From contig NC_135355.1 of NCBI RefSeq assembly GCF_051622035.1, positions 5,146,001-5,210,000 of the forward strand: 64,000 bases of DNA. Reading direction: 5' to 3'. The position numbers and the translations under genes were made by a program. Of the stretch, positions 47,490 through 59,194 are shown one piece after another (position 1 is the stretch's first letter; the number at the start of each line of letters is the position of its first letter). A model generated the notes under the pieces. It did not search any database, was not told the origin of the DNA, and saw only the letters and a list, made by a program, of their open reading frames with translations. Origin of the DNA: Arctopsyche grandis. Lineage: Eukaryota > Arthropoda > Insecta > Trichoptera > Hydropsychidae.

Positions 47490-48770
47490 CTTAGTTCACT
47501 TCTCAGCATATGCACTTCTACACACATACATAAACATATGCATGCTAAATTCAATGAACCGTTTCTTTTTTTTTATTCTTCTTGTTTAGTTAACTTTGCC
47601 CTGTCCTTATTTGGCGCGTGGCACATAAGGATTTTACCGAAACACATTACATCATACTTTATATTATACACATGTTGTATGAACATGCATACATTCAAAT
47701 TAATCAATACGAAAAGAAATGCTCACTCACTTCGCGAAAGAAAATTATATTTCCCGTTCTTATTGATTACAATGCCAACACCCAAACGAGTACAATGGCG
47801 TGTTAAGTGCACCGACAACAATTCCCACGACTAAAATATACATACATACATACATATATTGGTATTTAATAATATGGCAACAATTACGCGTTTTTGTCGT
47901 AACGCTCGTATTGTTTGGACGCTTTTTGCGCGATGCTAATCGATCGTTTTTCACCACCGCGAAATTTCAAACGACTATTCAACGTCAAAATGATTGCATT
48001 CGATGATCATTCCAACGACAAACGTTATTTTCAAGCGTCTCATTTACACTCTGGTATCGCAAAATCATCATCCAACCACATAATTGCATTCAGCGACAAT
48101 TCTGCTGCATCGGAAGATTTCAATCGTACTAATACTATGAATGAATAATAATTAAATAAATACTATAGTGGAATCGCGTGTTCGGTTAATTAATTCTTAT
48201 AATTATATAACTTCAGTGTCTCGCTTACTTTATTTTATTATGCATTAGATTTTTATCGAAAATTGCACTTTTTTTTGAAAAACATCCGTGACGTTCCATT
48301 TATTAATAATGCAATTTTACAATAATGATGGTCTTTTTTTGTCTTTTTGCCGACCTTCATATGAAGCATTTTGCACAACTATTATGCATGTTACGCGTTC
48401 CTAAATGAATTTTCACGTAGGAGTACAGGATATTATTTATGTATAGTGCGAAAATTATTTGAGATATCGTTTGTCTGACACATAGATTTTCCTACGCATA
48501 AAATGATTAATACAAACTTGAACGCGATTCATTCCGTAAACAAATAAAAAGCATAAAGTATAAAAAAAGTACTCGAATACAATACTCAATACATTATATT
48601 CAAAATATTAAACAAATTGTAAAAAATTGGTACTCATAATCCCAATTAACTATTCAATGTAAAAATATTGGTTTATTGCATAAATTCATGCCCTTTTTCG
48701 GCAAAAAACGTATAACGCTACCATTAAAAATCGGGAATGAACTTATATACTCCTGGAATTTGATTGAATC
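47490..48770. other. Intergenic DNA, nothing recognised
   Basis: AT-rich with moderate complexity. The open frames at 47800-48150 lack recognisable domains. No shared repeats. Confidence 0.4.
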
Positions 48771-48774
48771 ATAT

Positions 48775-49198
48775 TTATTTTTATTTTATTTTATTCCAAT
48801 CGGAATAAACAGATCGCTCCAAAGTGAGGAGTGTTCTTATACAGATACAACATAAAAATACTATTAATTCAAGCAGTTTTTATACAATGCGAATTTATAC
48901 AAATATCATCCACAGTGACATACTATATATGGAGAATTTTTTGCAACATTTTTATTATAGAAATTGGCGAATCAGCTTCAAGACGCTGAATTACTTGAGA
49001 TTTTCAAGAGAGATTGGAAAGGAAATGCCAATTTACAGGGAACGTTTCAATGAAAATCAGAAAAATTGGCTAACTCTGAAAGAAAAACGATTGACCTGGA
49101 GTCACAGACCAAGGTCTGGCCAACAGCTACTAGTGGAAATCGAGCCGTGACCACTCCGTTTGAAAGCATTAACATGCTAACCACTAGTCCACGCCGGC
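48775..49198 (-). mobile_element. tRNA-derived SINE
   Basis: The minus strand starts GCCGGCGTGGACTAGTGGTT (A box), with a B-box region near ACGGCTCGATTTCCAC. The core has GGTCTGTGACTCCAGGTCAA, GAAACGTTCCCTGTAAATTG and a tail ending near CAGATCGCTCC-like sequence. Confidence 0.75.
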
Positions 49199-49199
49199 G

Positions 49200-49805
49200 T
49201 ATTTTTGGACTATAGGACTCTTGAACCTTAGGCCTTTTGGAGTATAGGACTTTTGAAGCATAAGACCTTTGAACTATAGAAATGTTTGACTATAGAACTT
49301 TTGGAATATAGGAGTTTAGAACTCTAGGATTTTTGGACTACAGAACTTTTGGACTACAGAACTTTTGGACTACAGAACAGGACTTTTAGACCATATGACT
49401 TTTCAACTGTAGATCTTTTGGACTAAATATAGGACTTTTGAACCATATGACTTCAACTGTAGAACTTTTGGGCCAAATATAGGACTTTTTGGACCAAATA
49501 TAGGACCATAGGAGTTTTTGACCATATGAATTTTGGACTATATGACCTTTAGACTATTGAACTTTTGGACTATATTACTTTGGAACCATAGGACTTTTGG
49601 ACCATAAGACTTTTGGACTATAGGAATTGTGGACCATAGGCTTTTTGGACTATAAGACTTTTCGACTATAAAACTTTTGGACTAAATAACATTTAAACCA
49701 TAGGACTTTTGAACCATAAGACTTTTGGACTATAGAAATTTTGGACCATGGGAGTTAGATTATTAGACTTTTGATCTAATATAAGGAGAAAAGTCCAAAA
49801 GTCCT
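49200..49805. repeat. Degenerate minisatellite, unit about 17-20 bases
   Basis: About 30 imperfect copies of a unit like ACTTTTGGACTATAGG, varying in the linker (GACTATAG, GACCATAG, GAACCATA). It starts right after the SINE head at 49198. No coding frame survives. Confidence 0.85.
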
Positions 49806-51320
49806 ATACAATTTTTTTTATTTAAAAATACGGAAGGGGAGAAGGTAGTGCAAAAATTTGTACCACAATCAATACAGGCCGAATAAAAAGAGTTATGAAA
49901 AAATTTGGTAAATTTTGTTTAAAACTTCAAAAATAATGAATGATTTTCATTTCACATAATAATATCATTGAAAAAATAATAATAAACGAAAACAAGGAAT
50001 AGACTAACAAAATATTAGCATACGATAAATTAATTTCAAATATCTTTTCATATTTAATTTTCATTTTATATGAAAATTAGCCTCAAAAGCAATCTGAAGT
50101 GAATGTCTAGAAAAAAGCGTTTATAGGTATAAAAAATACACTTACAGATTAAGTATTCCGATGAATGAATATGATCTCCTACCTTTTCTGCAAAAAACAA
50201 TACAATAATTTAAGAAAATTCAACAATTTTAGATAAAATAACACAAAAATCATAATACTAACCAGCTCCACATTATCTCCATAACACCAGCCTTTGTCCA
50301 AATTTCATCTTCAACTAATGTGTCACCCAAAACTAACACACACGAAGCGATACAAATACAGAATCATCACTAAAAACGCGCACACAAAAACTTTTTCTTT
50401 GTTTTGGTTGGAATCGCACTAAATTTTCGCGAAAATTAACCGTTTTGAATATTTTTTCGTTACATTTATGAATTCACACGATCTTTAATAACTAAATTTG
50501 AAGAAAAAAAACAAGTGAGTACATAAATAAATAAAAAAAAACGAATTCGATTCGATTCGATTTCAAAAGTCAATAATTAATTTAACGATTCTGGAATTTA
50601 AAAAAGATATAAACGTAGATATATTATATATGTATGTATAACAAATCCTGATGTCGTTGACCACTAATGCACAAATCCTTATAAGGAGGATACCCAATCG
50701 AAATTTTGCTAGTGTGGGCGAAACACTTGACTCCTACGTACTTTGAACGACTTTTAACATCCCTTTGCAATTTTTTAAACGCACTGTTTAAATTTGCATC
50801 ACATTGGCTTATTTGCATAGAGCTGGAAATTCCAGGAACGTGAATAGCACAATGGAAAATGAATATGAAAGAAATGGATCGGCTTACATGCCAAACAATC
50901 CATCGCGAATCGTAGCACAATTTCGAAGGATTTCTATTGAAAAAAAAGGTCAATAAGGGTTTTAATATTCAATGTGCGCTTTTTCTGACATTGTCGATGC
51001 TACACGTAATCCATAAAACAAACAATATTTCGCGTAGATCAAAATGACACAACTGATTTTTTTTTATAACAGTATAACGTATGTATGTTTGTATGTGTGT
51101 ATAAAGAATATGTTTCCTAACGGTGTATTATAAATCTCGGATGATTCTTTGCTTTCTGTGGGACATTCCAAAGTGACATTCATTCATCATCGGGAACTTC
51201 TTTAGTTTCTTCTTTGAGCTTATCCGGTCACTGTTCTACGAAACTGGAAAGTGAACAGTTGACAAAACTTATGTACGTCAACGACCAGCAACCAACTGCA
51301 TGAGTCAGAGTTTACTCATT
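49806..51320. other. Intergenic DNA, nothing recognised
   Basis: AT-rich. 50640-50950 is slightly more complex, with an open minus-strand frame that I cannot assign. No RNA gene or repeat. Confidence 0.4.
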
Positions 51321-51324
51321 ATAC

Positions 51325-51715
51325 ATATATACATCGTTTCTTATCAGAATTTGCCAATTTTTCTGATTTTCATTGAAACGATTCCTGTAAAATTGGCGTT
51401 TCCTTCCCAATTTTCTGTTGCGAAACTTAATTTATTGTTATATCTTAGGTTTCGCCATATTGCTCACCATATATGTCTCTGTGGTTGTTTATCGAATACA
51501 AAATTCGTATTGTTACATGAAAGTTATTCATCGTTATTTATCGTATTAATACGATGTTTGTAATATATGTATACTGACCATAGATGTCAGATATTTAGAT
51601 TTACATGTATCTATGTAATAATTATGTGGACCAGGAAGGTGCATTTGGGGTTTTCCTGTTAAGCCCGCCTGGTATATTTGTATATATGTATGTAAAAATA
51701 AAAAATAATAATAAA
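51325..51715 (+). mobile_element. SINE, headless copy
   Basis: Core TCTTATCAGAATTTGCCAAT, the shared GACCATAGATGTCAGATATT and tail ACCAGGAAGGTGCATTTGGG, then an A-rich end that runs into (AT)n. Confidence 0.75.
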
Positions 51716-51717
51716 AA

Positions 51718-51725
<8 letters not shown>

Positions 51726-51787
<62 letters not shown>
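51726..51787. repeat. (AT)n microsatellite
   Basis: About 31 AT units directly after the A-rich SINE tail. Confidence 0.9.
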
Positions 51788-51792
<5 letters not shown>

Positions 51793-52274
51793 AAATTGTT
51801 TATAATGAAATATTAAATGGATGTTTATTTATTTTAAAACAAAAACATATTTAATAACATTTTTATTCAATATCGATACTAAAATAGTTTCCAAAACAAT
51901 AAGATGAGAACTGGAGTTAATAAGATGAGAACTGGACATTCTAAAATTGGAAATAGCATAGAGTTCATACATTAAATATCTAAACAAGGGCTAAAATTTA
52001 TTAAACACGTACAAATTTTATTAAATGGAGAGAAAATCTGTATAAAAAAGCTTAACAAGAAAATTTTAGATGGAATAATATATATAAAGAGACGCGAGTA
52101 AATATTTATGTATATTTGTATGTACATATATGGCAGAACGTGGGAACAGTATGGAGAACCAATCACAGCCAAGTATTCGAGACACAGGGAAGCATGGTAG
52201 TGGGGAAGTGTGTAGCGTCACTCGCATTTGTGATGTTCCGCCGACACACACACACACTTACACACGGGTGACAC

Positions 52275-52620
52275 ACGAGGGTGCCGGGGGGCAACGGCTG
52301 CGGGGGCGCTGGGGTCGCTGTAGGCGCTGGGAGCGCTGGGGGCGCTGGGGGCGCTGGGGGCGCTGGGGGCGCTGGGGGCGCTGGGGGAGCTGGGGGCGCT
52401 GGGGGCGCTGGGGGCCCTGTGGGCGCTGGGGGCGTTGGGGGCGCCGGGGGCGCTGGGGGCGCTGGGGGCGCTGGGGGCGCTGGGGGCGCTGGGGGCGCTG
52501 GGGGCGCTGGGGGCGCTGGGGGCGCTGGGGGCGCTGGGGGCGCTGGGGGCACTGAGGGGCGCCGGGGACGCCAGGGGTGGTGGGGGGGAGCGCTGAAGGC
52601 GGCGGCCCGGGAGTACCGGG
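52275..52620. repeat. 9-bp GC-rich tandem array (CTGGGGGCG)n
   Basis: More than 25 nearly identical 9-base units with rare variants (GAGCTGGGG, GCCCTGTGG, GTTGGGGGC). Long open frames of Gly-Ala or Pro-Ala-Pro type on both strands result from the period being a multiple of three. Confidence 0.95.
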
Positions 52621-52798
52621 GGCGATAGGGGTGGCTCCCGACTTTTGCTTCAATTCCGGTTCCCAATTTTTGCTTCAGTTCCCGATCCCAATTACTGTTT
52701 CAGTTCCGATTCCGATTAATTATTGTAACTTTATTTTAAATCATCTATCAATTTGTTTCCAAAACCACCTGTTGAAATTTCAACGGGCACAACACTAG
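52275..52798 (+). mobile_element. Helitron 3' part with GC-rich array
   Basis: A 20-base palindrome at 52768-52787 (CCTGTTGAAATTTCAACGGG) is followed after 7 bases by CTAG at 52795-52798 and then T. This is the canonical Helitron 3' hairpin and terminus. The GC array lies about 150 bases upstream. The 5' terminus was not located, so the start given is only that of the array. Confidence 0.65.
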
Positions 52799-52799
52799 T

Positions 52800-54425
52800 A
52801 ATAAATAAAATAGTTACAATTATGTACATTTTAGATGATAGATTTATACTAAATAATTTTATACTAATATGTATATATTTATTTATTTATTTTTAAAAAC
52901 ATAAACATACAGTATTTCAATATGTTTCTACAACATTGCCACAAATAAGTTTCTATATGAGCCGTTATATTTGAAAGTGGCAGAAGTCAAATTTTTCAGT
53001 TGCAAAACACTACATATTTCTCTTTGGCTTAATTCACAAATTGCTATCACTTATAATCACTATTTATTATCACTAATTCGATGTGTCCAGAATTTCAGAA
53101 AAGCACATGAAAAGGAAGTAATGTTATATATACATCCCAAGATTTTATATTTTTATATAAAACAATTATTTTTTATACGTATAAAAAGCTTTTTTTACTA
53201 TAATAATTTTTTGTTTACTATAATAATTTCCCTGCAAAACGACTCAAACTATTTTTTGTACTATATTTTTTTAAAGCCTACATATAATATATATTTTCGA
53301 TTCAATGAACAAATTATCAACACGTCAAATCAATTTCCCGTTTTACAAATGCAGCGAAATTCACACAGCGAAACTACGTCGACAGTTTAGAAAATGATCC
53401 AATTCCGTCATTGCAACAGTCGTCCTTGATTTTTCACTGAGTTTTCCTGAAACGTGGGCGTTGTTACCACGATTCGATCATCGGCAAACTGGTAAGCAAG
53501 CAAGTAAGCGCCCACAGACCTCAATTACCATATGAATGTCGATCGCACGATCAAAACAAACCTATACCTTTTCCAATCCATCACACACACACACATACTG
53601 TATACAAATATAAAAAACGTATTCAATAATCTCACCTTTCCAACACAAAGCAAATGATTTAATCTATAAAAGCTTATAAAAAAACTTGGTGAAAGATCGC
53701 CCGTATCTCTGCCGCACCTGTACATGTAACAGTTGCACTTTCATTCGTGCTCGATTTGAGTAGGCATACATACGGATAGGTAAGTCCCGATAAGAATCGA
53801 AACATTGATCACATTGATTCCATTCTCACGTAGCAAAATTCCAAAACAATAACGTAAAAGGTTTTACTTTCACTGTCGATAATTTTCACATGACGTGGCA
53901 TCACGTCCCATCGAATCATCGCCCAGTTTGTTAATGAAATTTTCACCGTATCCTCTTTTGTTAATATTATACATTCTTAATGCAGATGCAATCAATCACA
54001 GTGTCTGATTTCGTTCGTGTTTATCGCACAACTAATGGCATGATTGATTCGTTTCAATTTGTCTTAATGCAACACTATCTATGTAATACGTATAGCTAAT
54101 CGTAACTATGTAACTGTACAATTTGTGTAGAATTCACATAAATGCATTATAATCAATCGTATAAATATAATACGTTTATAATGAAGATCAATGCAGGTGC
54201 TATTGATATACTAACTTCAAATTAAATCTTTACAAGTAGCATCAAATCAAACACTATTCGCCAAAAACTTGAACTTGCAGTCAAAACAAAATATAGGTAG
54301 AACACTTCATCGAATGATATATTACAATTTAAGCACTTTTAAATCGAGGCATTTTATTTTTCTCTCAGAAACATTAGATTGTATTAAACTGAATTTTTAT
54401 ATCTAGAAGCTTAAGCTTAATACTA
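52800..54425. other. Unique DNA with a possible promoter/first exon
   Basis: No shared repeat. 53665-53779 has TATAAA motifs followed by a GTAAGT donor (listed separately). The remainder is AT-rich without recognised coding sequence. Confidence 0.35.
53665..53779 (+). promoter_or_regulatory. Possible promoter and 5' untranslated exon
   Basis: TATAAA at 53665 and 53675, then a less AT-rich stretch, then ATAG|GTAAGT with the donor at 53780. No ATG-initiated product can be assigned and no partner exon was found downstream in this window. Confidence 0.2.
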
Positions 54426-54429
54426 AGTT

Positions 54430-54853
54430 ATTTTTAATTTTATTTTACTTTATTTCATAGAACATATACACTAGCCTTTACAGATCACTCCAAAGCGATG
54501 AGTTTACTTATACGGATACAATACAATCAATTTATGTACATTAGCACTTTATACAATGCGAATCCATACAAACATCCACAGTGACATCTATGGAGAAAAT
54601 TTTGCAGCATTTTATAATCAAATTGGCGAACCTCAAGACACTGAATAACTTGAGATTAGCAAGAAGAATAGGAAACGAGATTTTCAGGAACCGTTTTAAT
54701 GAAAATCAGAAAAATTGGCAAACTCTGATAAGAAACGATCGACCTGGAGTCACAAACTAAGGTCTGGCCAGCAGCAAGACTCTAGTGGGACCCAAACCCG
54801 TGACCAATCTGATTGAAAGCACAATATGCTAACCACAAGTCCACGCCGCTGGT
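54430..54853 (-). mobile_element. tRNA-derived SINE
   Basis: The minus strand starts CCAGCGGCGTGGACTTGTGG, with B-box region CACGGGTTTGGGTCCCAC. The core is TTTGTGACTCCAGGTCGATC; the tail goes through ATCGCTTTGGAGTGATCTGT to a T-rich end on the plus strand. Confidence 0.78.
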
Positions 54854-54854
54854 T

Positions 54855-54985
54855 AATATCGGTTATGTCTAATTTATTATTTTGTTTCTTGTCTTTTCTG
54901 TTATATTTTTGACCATTGTGGCGCATTAGGAATTCCTGTAATGCTACAACGGTCCAAACTTTAAATAAATAAATAAATAAATATA
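54855..54985 (+). mobile_element. SINE 3' tail fragment
   Basis: GACCATTGTGGCGCATTAGG, AATTCCTGTAATGCTACAAC and an AAATA-repeat tail match the 3' end layout of the SINEs nearby. It abuts the opposite-strand SINE head at 54853. Confidence 0.5.
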
Positions 54986-54999
54986 AAACATGTTGAATG

Positions 55000-55850
55000 A
55001 TAGTAATGTACGAAGACCAGGTCATAAACTAATAAAATATTATTGAAAGTATGTACATAGTTTCAATGACTCAACTTCAGGTAGAGAAAACATCATAATC
55101 GCAAACCCTTTTACTTGACAACAACAAAAAAGTATTTGTAAACTCAAATATTTATACAAAATGCGTGGGAATTTCCGGAATATAATTGATTTTTCTTCGA
55201 AGGAATTGGAAGCCCTTTAAATATTGAGGCCACATACCTATGTACTTTTATTATGGTTTTGAAATGTTTGTGATATACTGTTTCTAATGAATTTGATTCC
55301 GAAATTTGCAACGGTTTGACAAGCTTTTGGATTTTTAAGCTAAAACAGATAAGTAAAAATAACTTTGAAAAAAGGAAATACTTCAACTTTGAGCCCACCT
55401 CAGAGCGAATCTCAGTAGTTCTTAATATCTTTTCACGATTCCAAAATTATAGTTTTTCTGCGAGGTTACACATTATTTGTTTAATAATATATTCTTGATA
55501 GTAGCTTATTTAAATCATTTAATTATTTGTGCGTATTTAGGATCTGCCATTTTACGGCTGTTTTATATAATACAAATTGTATTATTTGTAATAATAATAT
55601 ATAATAATGATCTTATGAAAGTTCTTAATGTTTATAACTCAATTTAATTTATAAAAAAACAATTTTTTTGCATAATGTAATATATATATTTTTTTTTTCG
55701 ATATAAAAATTTTAAACTTAAAACAAATCTTAATTTTATAAAACCGGGGAAAGCCGGACTATCGACTTTTTATTTGTAAAAAAACCGAAAGCCGGCTTTT
55801 CCTTTGGGGCGGTTTTTTGGAACCCCTACAAATAATACATACATATGTAT
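55000..55850. other. Intergenic DNA, nothing recognised
   Basis: AT-rich. 55740-55830 contains a palindromic AAAAAACCGAAAGCCGG and related GC blocks of unknown origin. Confidence 0.35.
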
Positions 55851-55853
55851 ATA

Positions 55854-56179
55854 TCTATGTATATATATAAAAAATAATGTCTGTGTGTATGCGTGTGTGT
55901 GTGTGTCTCGAATAGGCTGCTAAACCACTGAACCACTGAACTTTCAGGATTTGTTGTATACATGTCCGGGAAGATTACTGTGAAAAAAAAATGGGAAAAA
56001 ACGGGAACGGAAACGGTAAAAACGGGAATAAGTGTCATTGCAACGCAATAATTTCAAATGTGTTCGCTACCTGCGTTTTTCCGACAAATGGGAATGGGAA
56101 CGAGAACGGGAACGGGAACGAGAACGGAAATTGCATGCATTGCATTATGGCATTGCAAAGCATGCCGGGGTTCAGCTAG
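55854..56179 (+). mobile_element. Short non-autonomous Helitron
   Basis: 5' A|TC at 55854, then TATATATAAAAAATAATGTC, TCAGGATTTGTTGTATACA, GGGAACGGGAACGAGAACGG and GCATGCCGGGGTTCAG, ending CTAG|T at 56176-56179. Same family as 39940-40304. The T after CTAG is the first base of another Helitron-type 5' end. Confidence 0.75.
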
Positions 56180-56230
56180 TCTAATATATAATTTCAAAAG
56201 AGATGTAACTATGAAACTATGGATGTAACT
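56180..56230 (+). mobile_element. Second Helitron 5' end, head-to-tail
   Basis: TCTAATATATAATTTCAAAA followed by GAGA matches the 5' ends at 41633 (+) and 60843 (-). No 3' end was found, so this is a truncated piece. Confidence 0.45.
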
Positions 56231-56234
56231 TTGT

Positions 56235-57316
56235 AACTATGTATTTAAGGTTTGATTGGGAGCATCTAAAATATACCCAATATTTAATCGCCATAGTTCT
56301 TTATCAACTCAAAATACAATAAAATTATATCGAGCGCTGATATTAACATTATCAACCTATGCTTCACCTGTATGGAATAACACCTCGAATACTAACCTTT
56401 CCAAGCTCCAAATAATACAAAATAAATCCCTAAAAATAATTAATAACACACCCATATACATAGACTAACTTGAAAAAACGGCATGCCATAAATAATAATC
56501 CGCTAGTTACAGACATTACTAACAAACTAACCAGTAGATTCTATGACAGAATCACTAATAACCATCAAGAGAATCTTGACCGATTGATTCATTTCTTCTC
56601 CTATTCTATTTTTCCAATATTTCCAATATTTTTATACTTTGGTTTGGTTATGTGGTGTGCTATTTGATCATATTATAGCTTTCATTATTTTCCTTTTCGT
56701 TTGTTTATTTTGTATTTACCTTTTTCATTTGTTTTATATTTGTAAATTTCAATTTCTTCTTATATTCTATTTTATAACCTTTTCCAAATATTTTAATACT
56801 ATAGTTTAATTATGCAATGTTCTACATATTTTGTCATGCCTTTATTCTTTACTTTTTAATTTGTTTTCCTCATATTTATCTTTTTCATTTTTGTAAAAAT
56901 CTATTATTGGACTCGGATGTTACATATATTATTTATTTACTATTTGTTTTTTTATACATATCTATGTACATCCTGTCTGTTGATTTTTCAATTAATAAAA
57001 TAAAATAAAATAAAATAAATAAAAATACTAACACACTTGTGAAGTGTCTCGGTGATTACAACAAAATGTCTATACCCTTCAGGTATAACACACAGATTAC
57101 CTAAACACAATCTGCTTTAGATCGTCGACTTTAGACAGTCTTTAATTAATATTGTGTATTAGATGTATTATGAGCATTTATAAGAATTGTAAATAGGTTT
57201 TTGAGCTCTTTTTCCTATTATGCTGTACATTAACATTAGCATAATATAATAATATGATTACTAACAAAATTAAATTAAAATTGTAAAATAGAAAATTATC
57301 AGTAGATCAGTAGCTA

Positions 57317-57322
<6 letters not shown>
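56235..57322 (+). mobile_element. Jockey-B LINE 3' part, interrupted
   Basis: Plus-strand coding remnant: IYPIFNRHSSLSTQNTIKLY, LTLSTYASPVWNN, IIQNKSLKIINNTPIY, then DITNKLTSRFYDRITNNH. At 56567 it is broken by about 460 foreign bases and resumes at 57029 with TLVKCLGDYNKMSIPFRY and the common 3' UTR. One stop and a frameshift are also present. Confidence 0.8.
56567..57028 (+). mobile_element. Retroposed fragment inside Jockey-B
   Basis: T-rich sequence ending in a tail of AATAAAATAAA units is inserted where other copies read AACCATACTAAC without a gap. The A-rich tail at the junction points to a LINE- or SINE-type insertion. The source family is not identified. Confidence 0.55.

Positions 57323-57328
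<6 letters not shown>

Positions 57329-57364
<36 letters not shown>
57329..57364. repeat. (AT)n microsatellite between two LINE pieces
   Basis: Short AT run joining the Jockey-B 3' end to the LINE-A piece. Confidence 0.85.
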
Positions 57365-57367
<3 letters not shown>

Positions 57368-57548
57368 CTCCCTGAGTGCATCAGGTCTGCTAAAAACATG
57401 GATGCATTCCTGCGAGGTGCGAAGAGACACCTCTGTGAGGGACAGTACATATAAGTTAATTATAAATTTTAGAGTTAAGTATAATAATTAAGATATATTT
57501 TTAAATTAGCTTGATAGCTAAAATACATATAAATAAAATAATAATAAA
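57365..57548 (+). mobile_element. LINE-A 3' end
   Basis: Encodes ALPECIRSAKNMDAFLRG to CEGQYI and stop, then the common UTR and A-rich tail. Part of the left arm of a large inverted duplication. Confidence 0.85.
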
Positions 57549-57549
57549 A

Positions 57550-57860
57550 AGCATTAAAAAATCAAAAAAATATTACTGCGAACCTAACTGTTATAGAGCA
57601 ATATTAGAGTATGCTGATTCTTAAAGGGCGAGATGTTTCTCGAATTTAAAATATAATGGCTCAATTGTTAGGAATTAAGACATATTTCAAATGTACCTTT
57701 AGAGGAATAAAAGCCTTTAAACTACCTATGTATATAGTAACGAAATAAATTCAAGTGATAATTATATGGGTGTACATATGTATAAGTAGTTAAGTAGATA
57801 GGTGTGCGAACTTAACTGTAAGGAGTATTGTTGTGCAATGAGTGATGTGTTTTAGCACTA
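57550..57860 (+). repeat. Inverted-duplication arm, left unit
   Basis: Repeats in reverse at 58578-58850. Landmarks: CTTAAAGGGCGAGATGTTTC, AATGGCTCAATTGTTAGGAA, TAGATAGGTGTGCGAACTTA. The inner 60 bases also match 59800-59862 in LINE-C. Confidence 0.8.
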
Positions 57861-57861
57861 A

Positions 57862-58215
57862 ATCACTAATAACCATACTAACACACTCGTAAAGAGTCTC
57901 GGTGATTACAACAAAATGTCTATACCCTTCAGGTATAACACACAGATTACCTAAACACAATCTGCTTTAGATCGTCGACTTTAGACAGTCTTTAATTAAT
58001 ATTGTGTATTAGATGTATTATGAGCATTTATAAGAATTGTAAATAGGTTTTTGAGCTCTTTTTCCTATTATGCTGTACATTAACATTAGCATAATATAAT
58101 ATTATGATTACTAACAAAATTAAATTAAAATTGTAAAATAGAAAATGATCAGTAGATCGGTAGCTATTAAAATAGATATAAGATGTATTGTGAACATAAT
58201 TTAGTTATAATAAAA
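57862..58215 (+). mobile_element. Jockey-B LINE 3' end, near-identical to 57030-57322
   Basis: Shares diagnostic variants (GATCGTCGACTTTAGACAGT, ACATTAGCATAATATAAT) with the 57030 copy and differs at only a few positions, so it is probably a local duplication. Confidence 0.85.
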
Positions 58216-58234
58216 AGTTTTTAAAAATCAAATT

Positions 58235-58575
58235 GTACGTAGGGTGACCACGGTTTGTAGCAGGCGATTTAGGGTGGGCGATTCGAGCGGGGGTGTCGAG
58301 ATAGAATCATCGGTGAGCAGAGCAGAGTGGAGAGATCAGTCGTTGTGCAGCCGCTGCAGAAGGAGCACGCGCACCGGAACATGGTTCGGAATACGCGCCA
58401 CTTCCGCCCCGGCACCCGCTACTTCCGGTCTAGTAGACCCCTGCAATGACACCGAGTGCCGCAGCCCACTGAAGCCGCCGCATCCTCGACTTCGCCCCTT
58501 CGAACGAAACCAACACCCCTCCACTTTCGGCCACTTCTACTTCTGCTTCTACCCTCGAAAGCAGCATTTGCTGAA
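58235..58575. other. GC-rich unassigned segment between inverted arms
   Basis: About 340 bases, more than half GC in an otherwise AT-rich region, open in frames on both strands (for example plus strand 58244-58675 and minus strand 58430-58624). No motif, signal peptide or domain recognised. It may be captured exon or CpG-type DNA, or the interior of a foldback element. Confidence 0.5.
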
Positions 58576-58577
58576 AC

Positions 58578-58850
58578 ACATCACTCATTGCACAACAATA
58601 CTCCTTACAGTTAAGTTCGCACACCTATCTACTCAACTACTTATACATATGTACACCCATATAATTATCACTTGAATTTATTTCGCTACTATATACATAG
58701 GTAGTTTAAAGGCGTTTATTCTTCTAAAGGTACATTTAAAATATGTCTTAATTCCTAACAATTGAGCCATTATATTTTAAATACGAGAAACATCTCGCCC
58801 TTTAAGAATCAGCATACTCTAATATTGCTCTATAACAGTTGATTTTTTAA
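58578..58850 (-). repeat. Inverted-duplication arm, right unit
   Basis: Reverse copy of 57550-57860, with several percent divergence. Confidence 0.8.
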
Positions 58851-58855
58851 TGCTT

Positions 58856-59190
58856 TTTATTATTATTTTATTTATATATATTTTAGCTATCAAGCTAATT
58901 TAAAAATACATCTTAATTATTATACTTAACTCTAAAATTTATAGTTAACTTATATGTACTGTCCCTCACAGAGGTGTCTCTTCGCACCTCGCAGGAATGC
59001 ATCCATGTTTTTAGCAGACCTGATGCACTCAGGGAGGGCATTATACATGAGCACACCCCTGTGAAAAACACCCCCAGCCGTCTTATTCTTTCTTACTCTA
59101 CTTACAACTAGTTTATCTCTATTCCTTATTATATAATTATCAAAATACTTAGGTAATAAATTATGATCTAACTTATAAACAAAAGACAAT
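58856..59190 (-). mobile_element. LINE-A 3' end
   Basis: Minus-strand coding remnant SFVYKLDHNLLPKYFDNYII, HRGVLMYNALPECI and FLRGAKRHLCEGQYI, with UTR and tail. It mirrors 57365-57548 but extends further 5'. Confidence 0.85.
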
Positions 59191-59194
59191 TACT

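Noticed and set aside
52130-52666. Gly-, Ala- and Pro-rich open frames on both strands
   Set aside because: They are explained by the 9-bp GC array beside a Helitron end; no promoter, splice or signal features.
58244-58675. 143-codon frame as a host gene
   Set aside because: It runs from the GC-rich core into repeat unit X and lacks recognisable domains; kept only as an unassigned segment.
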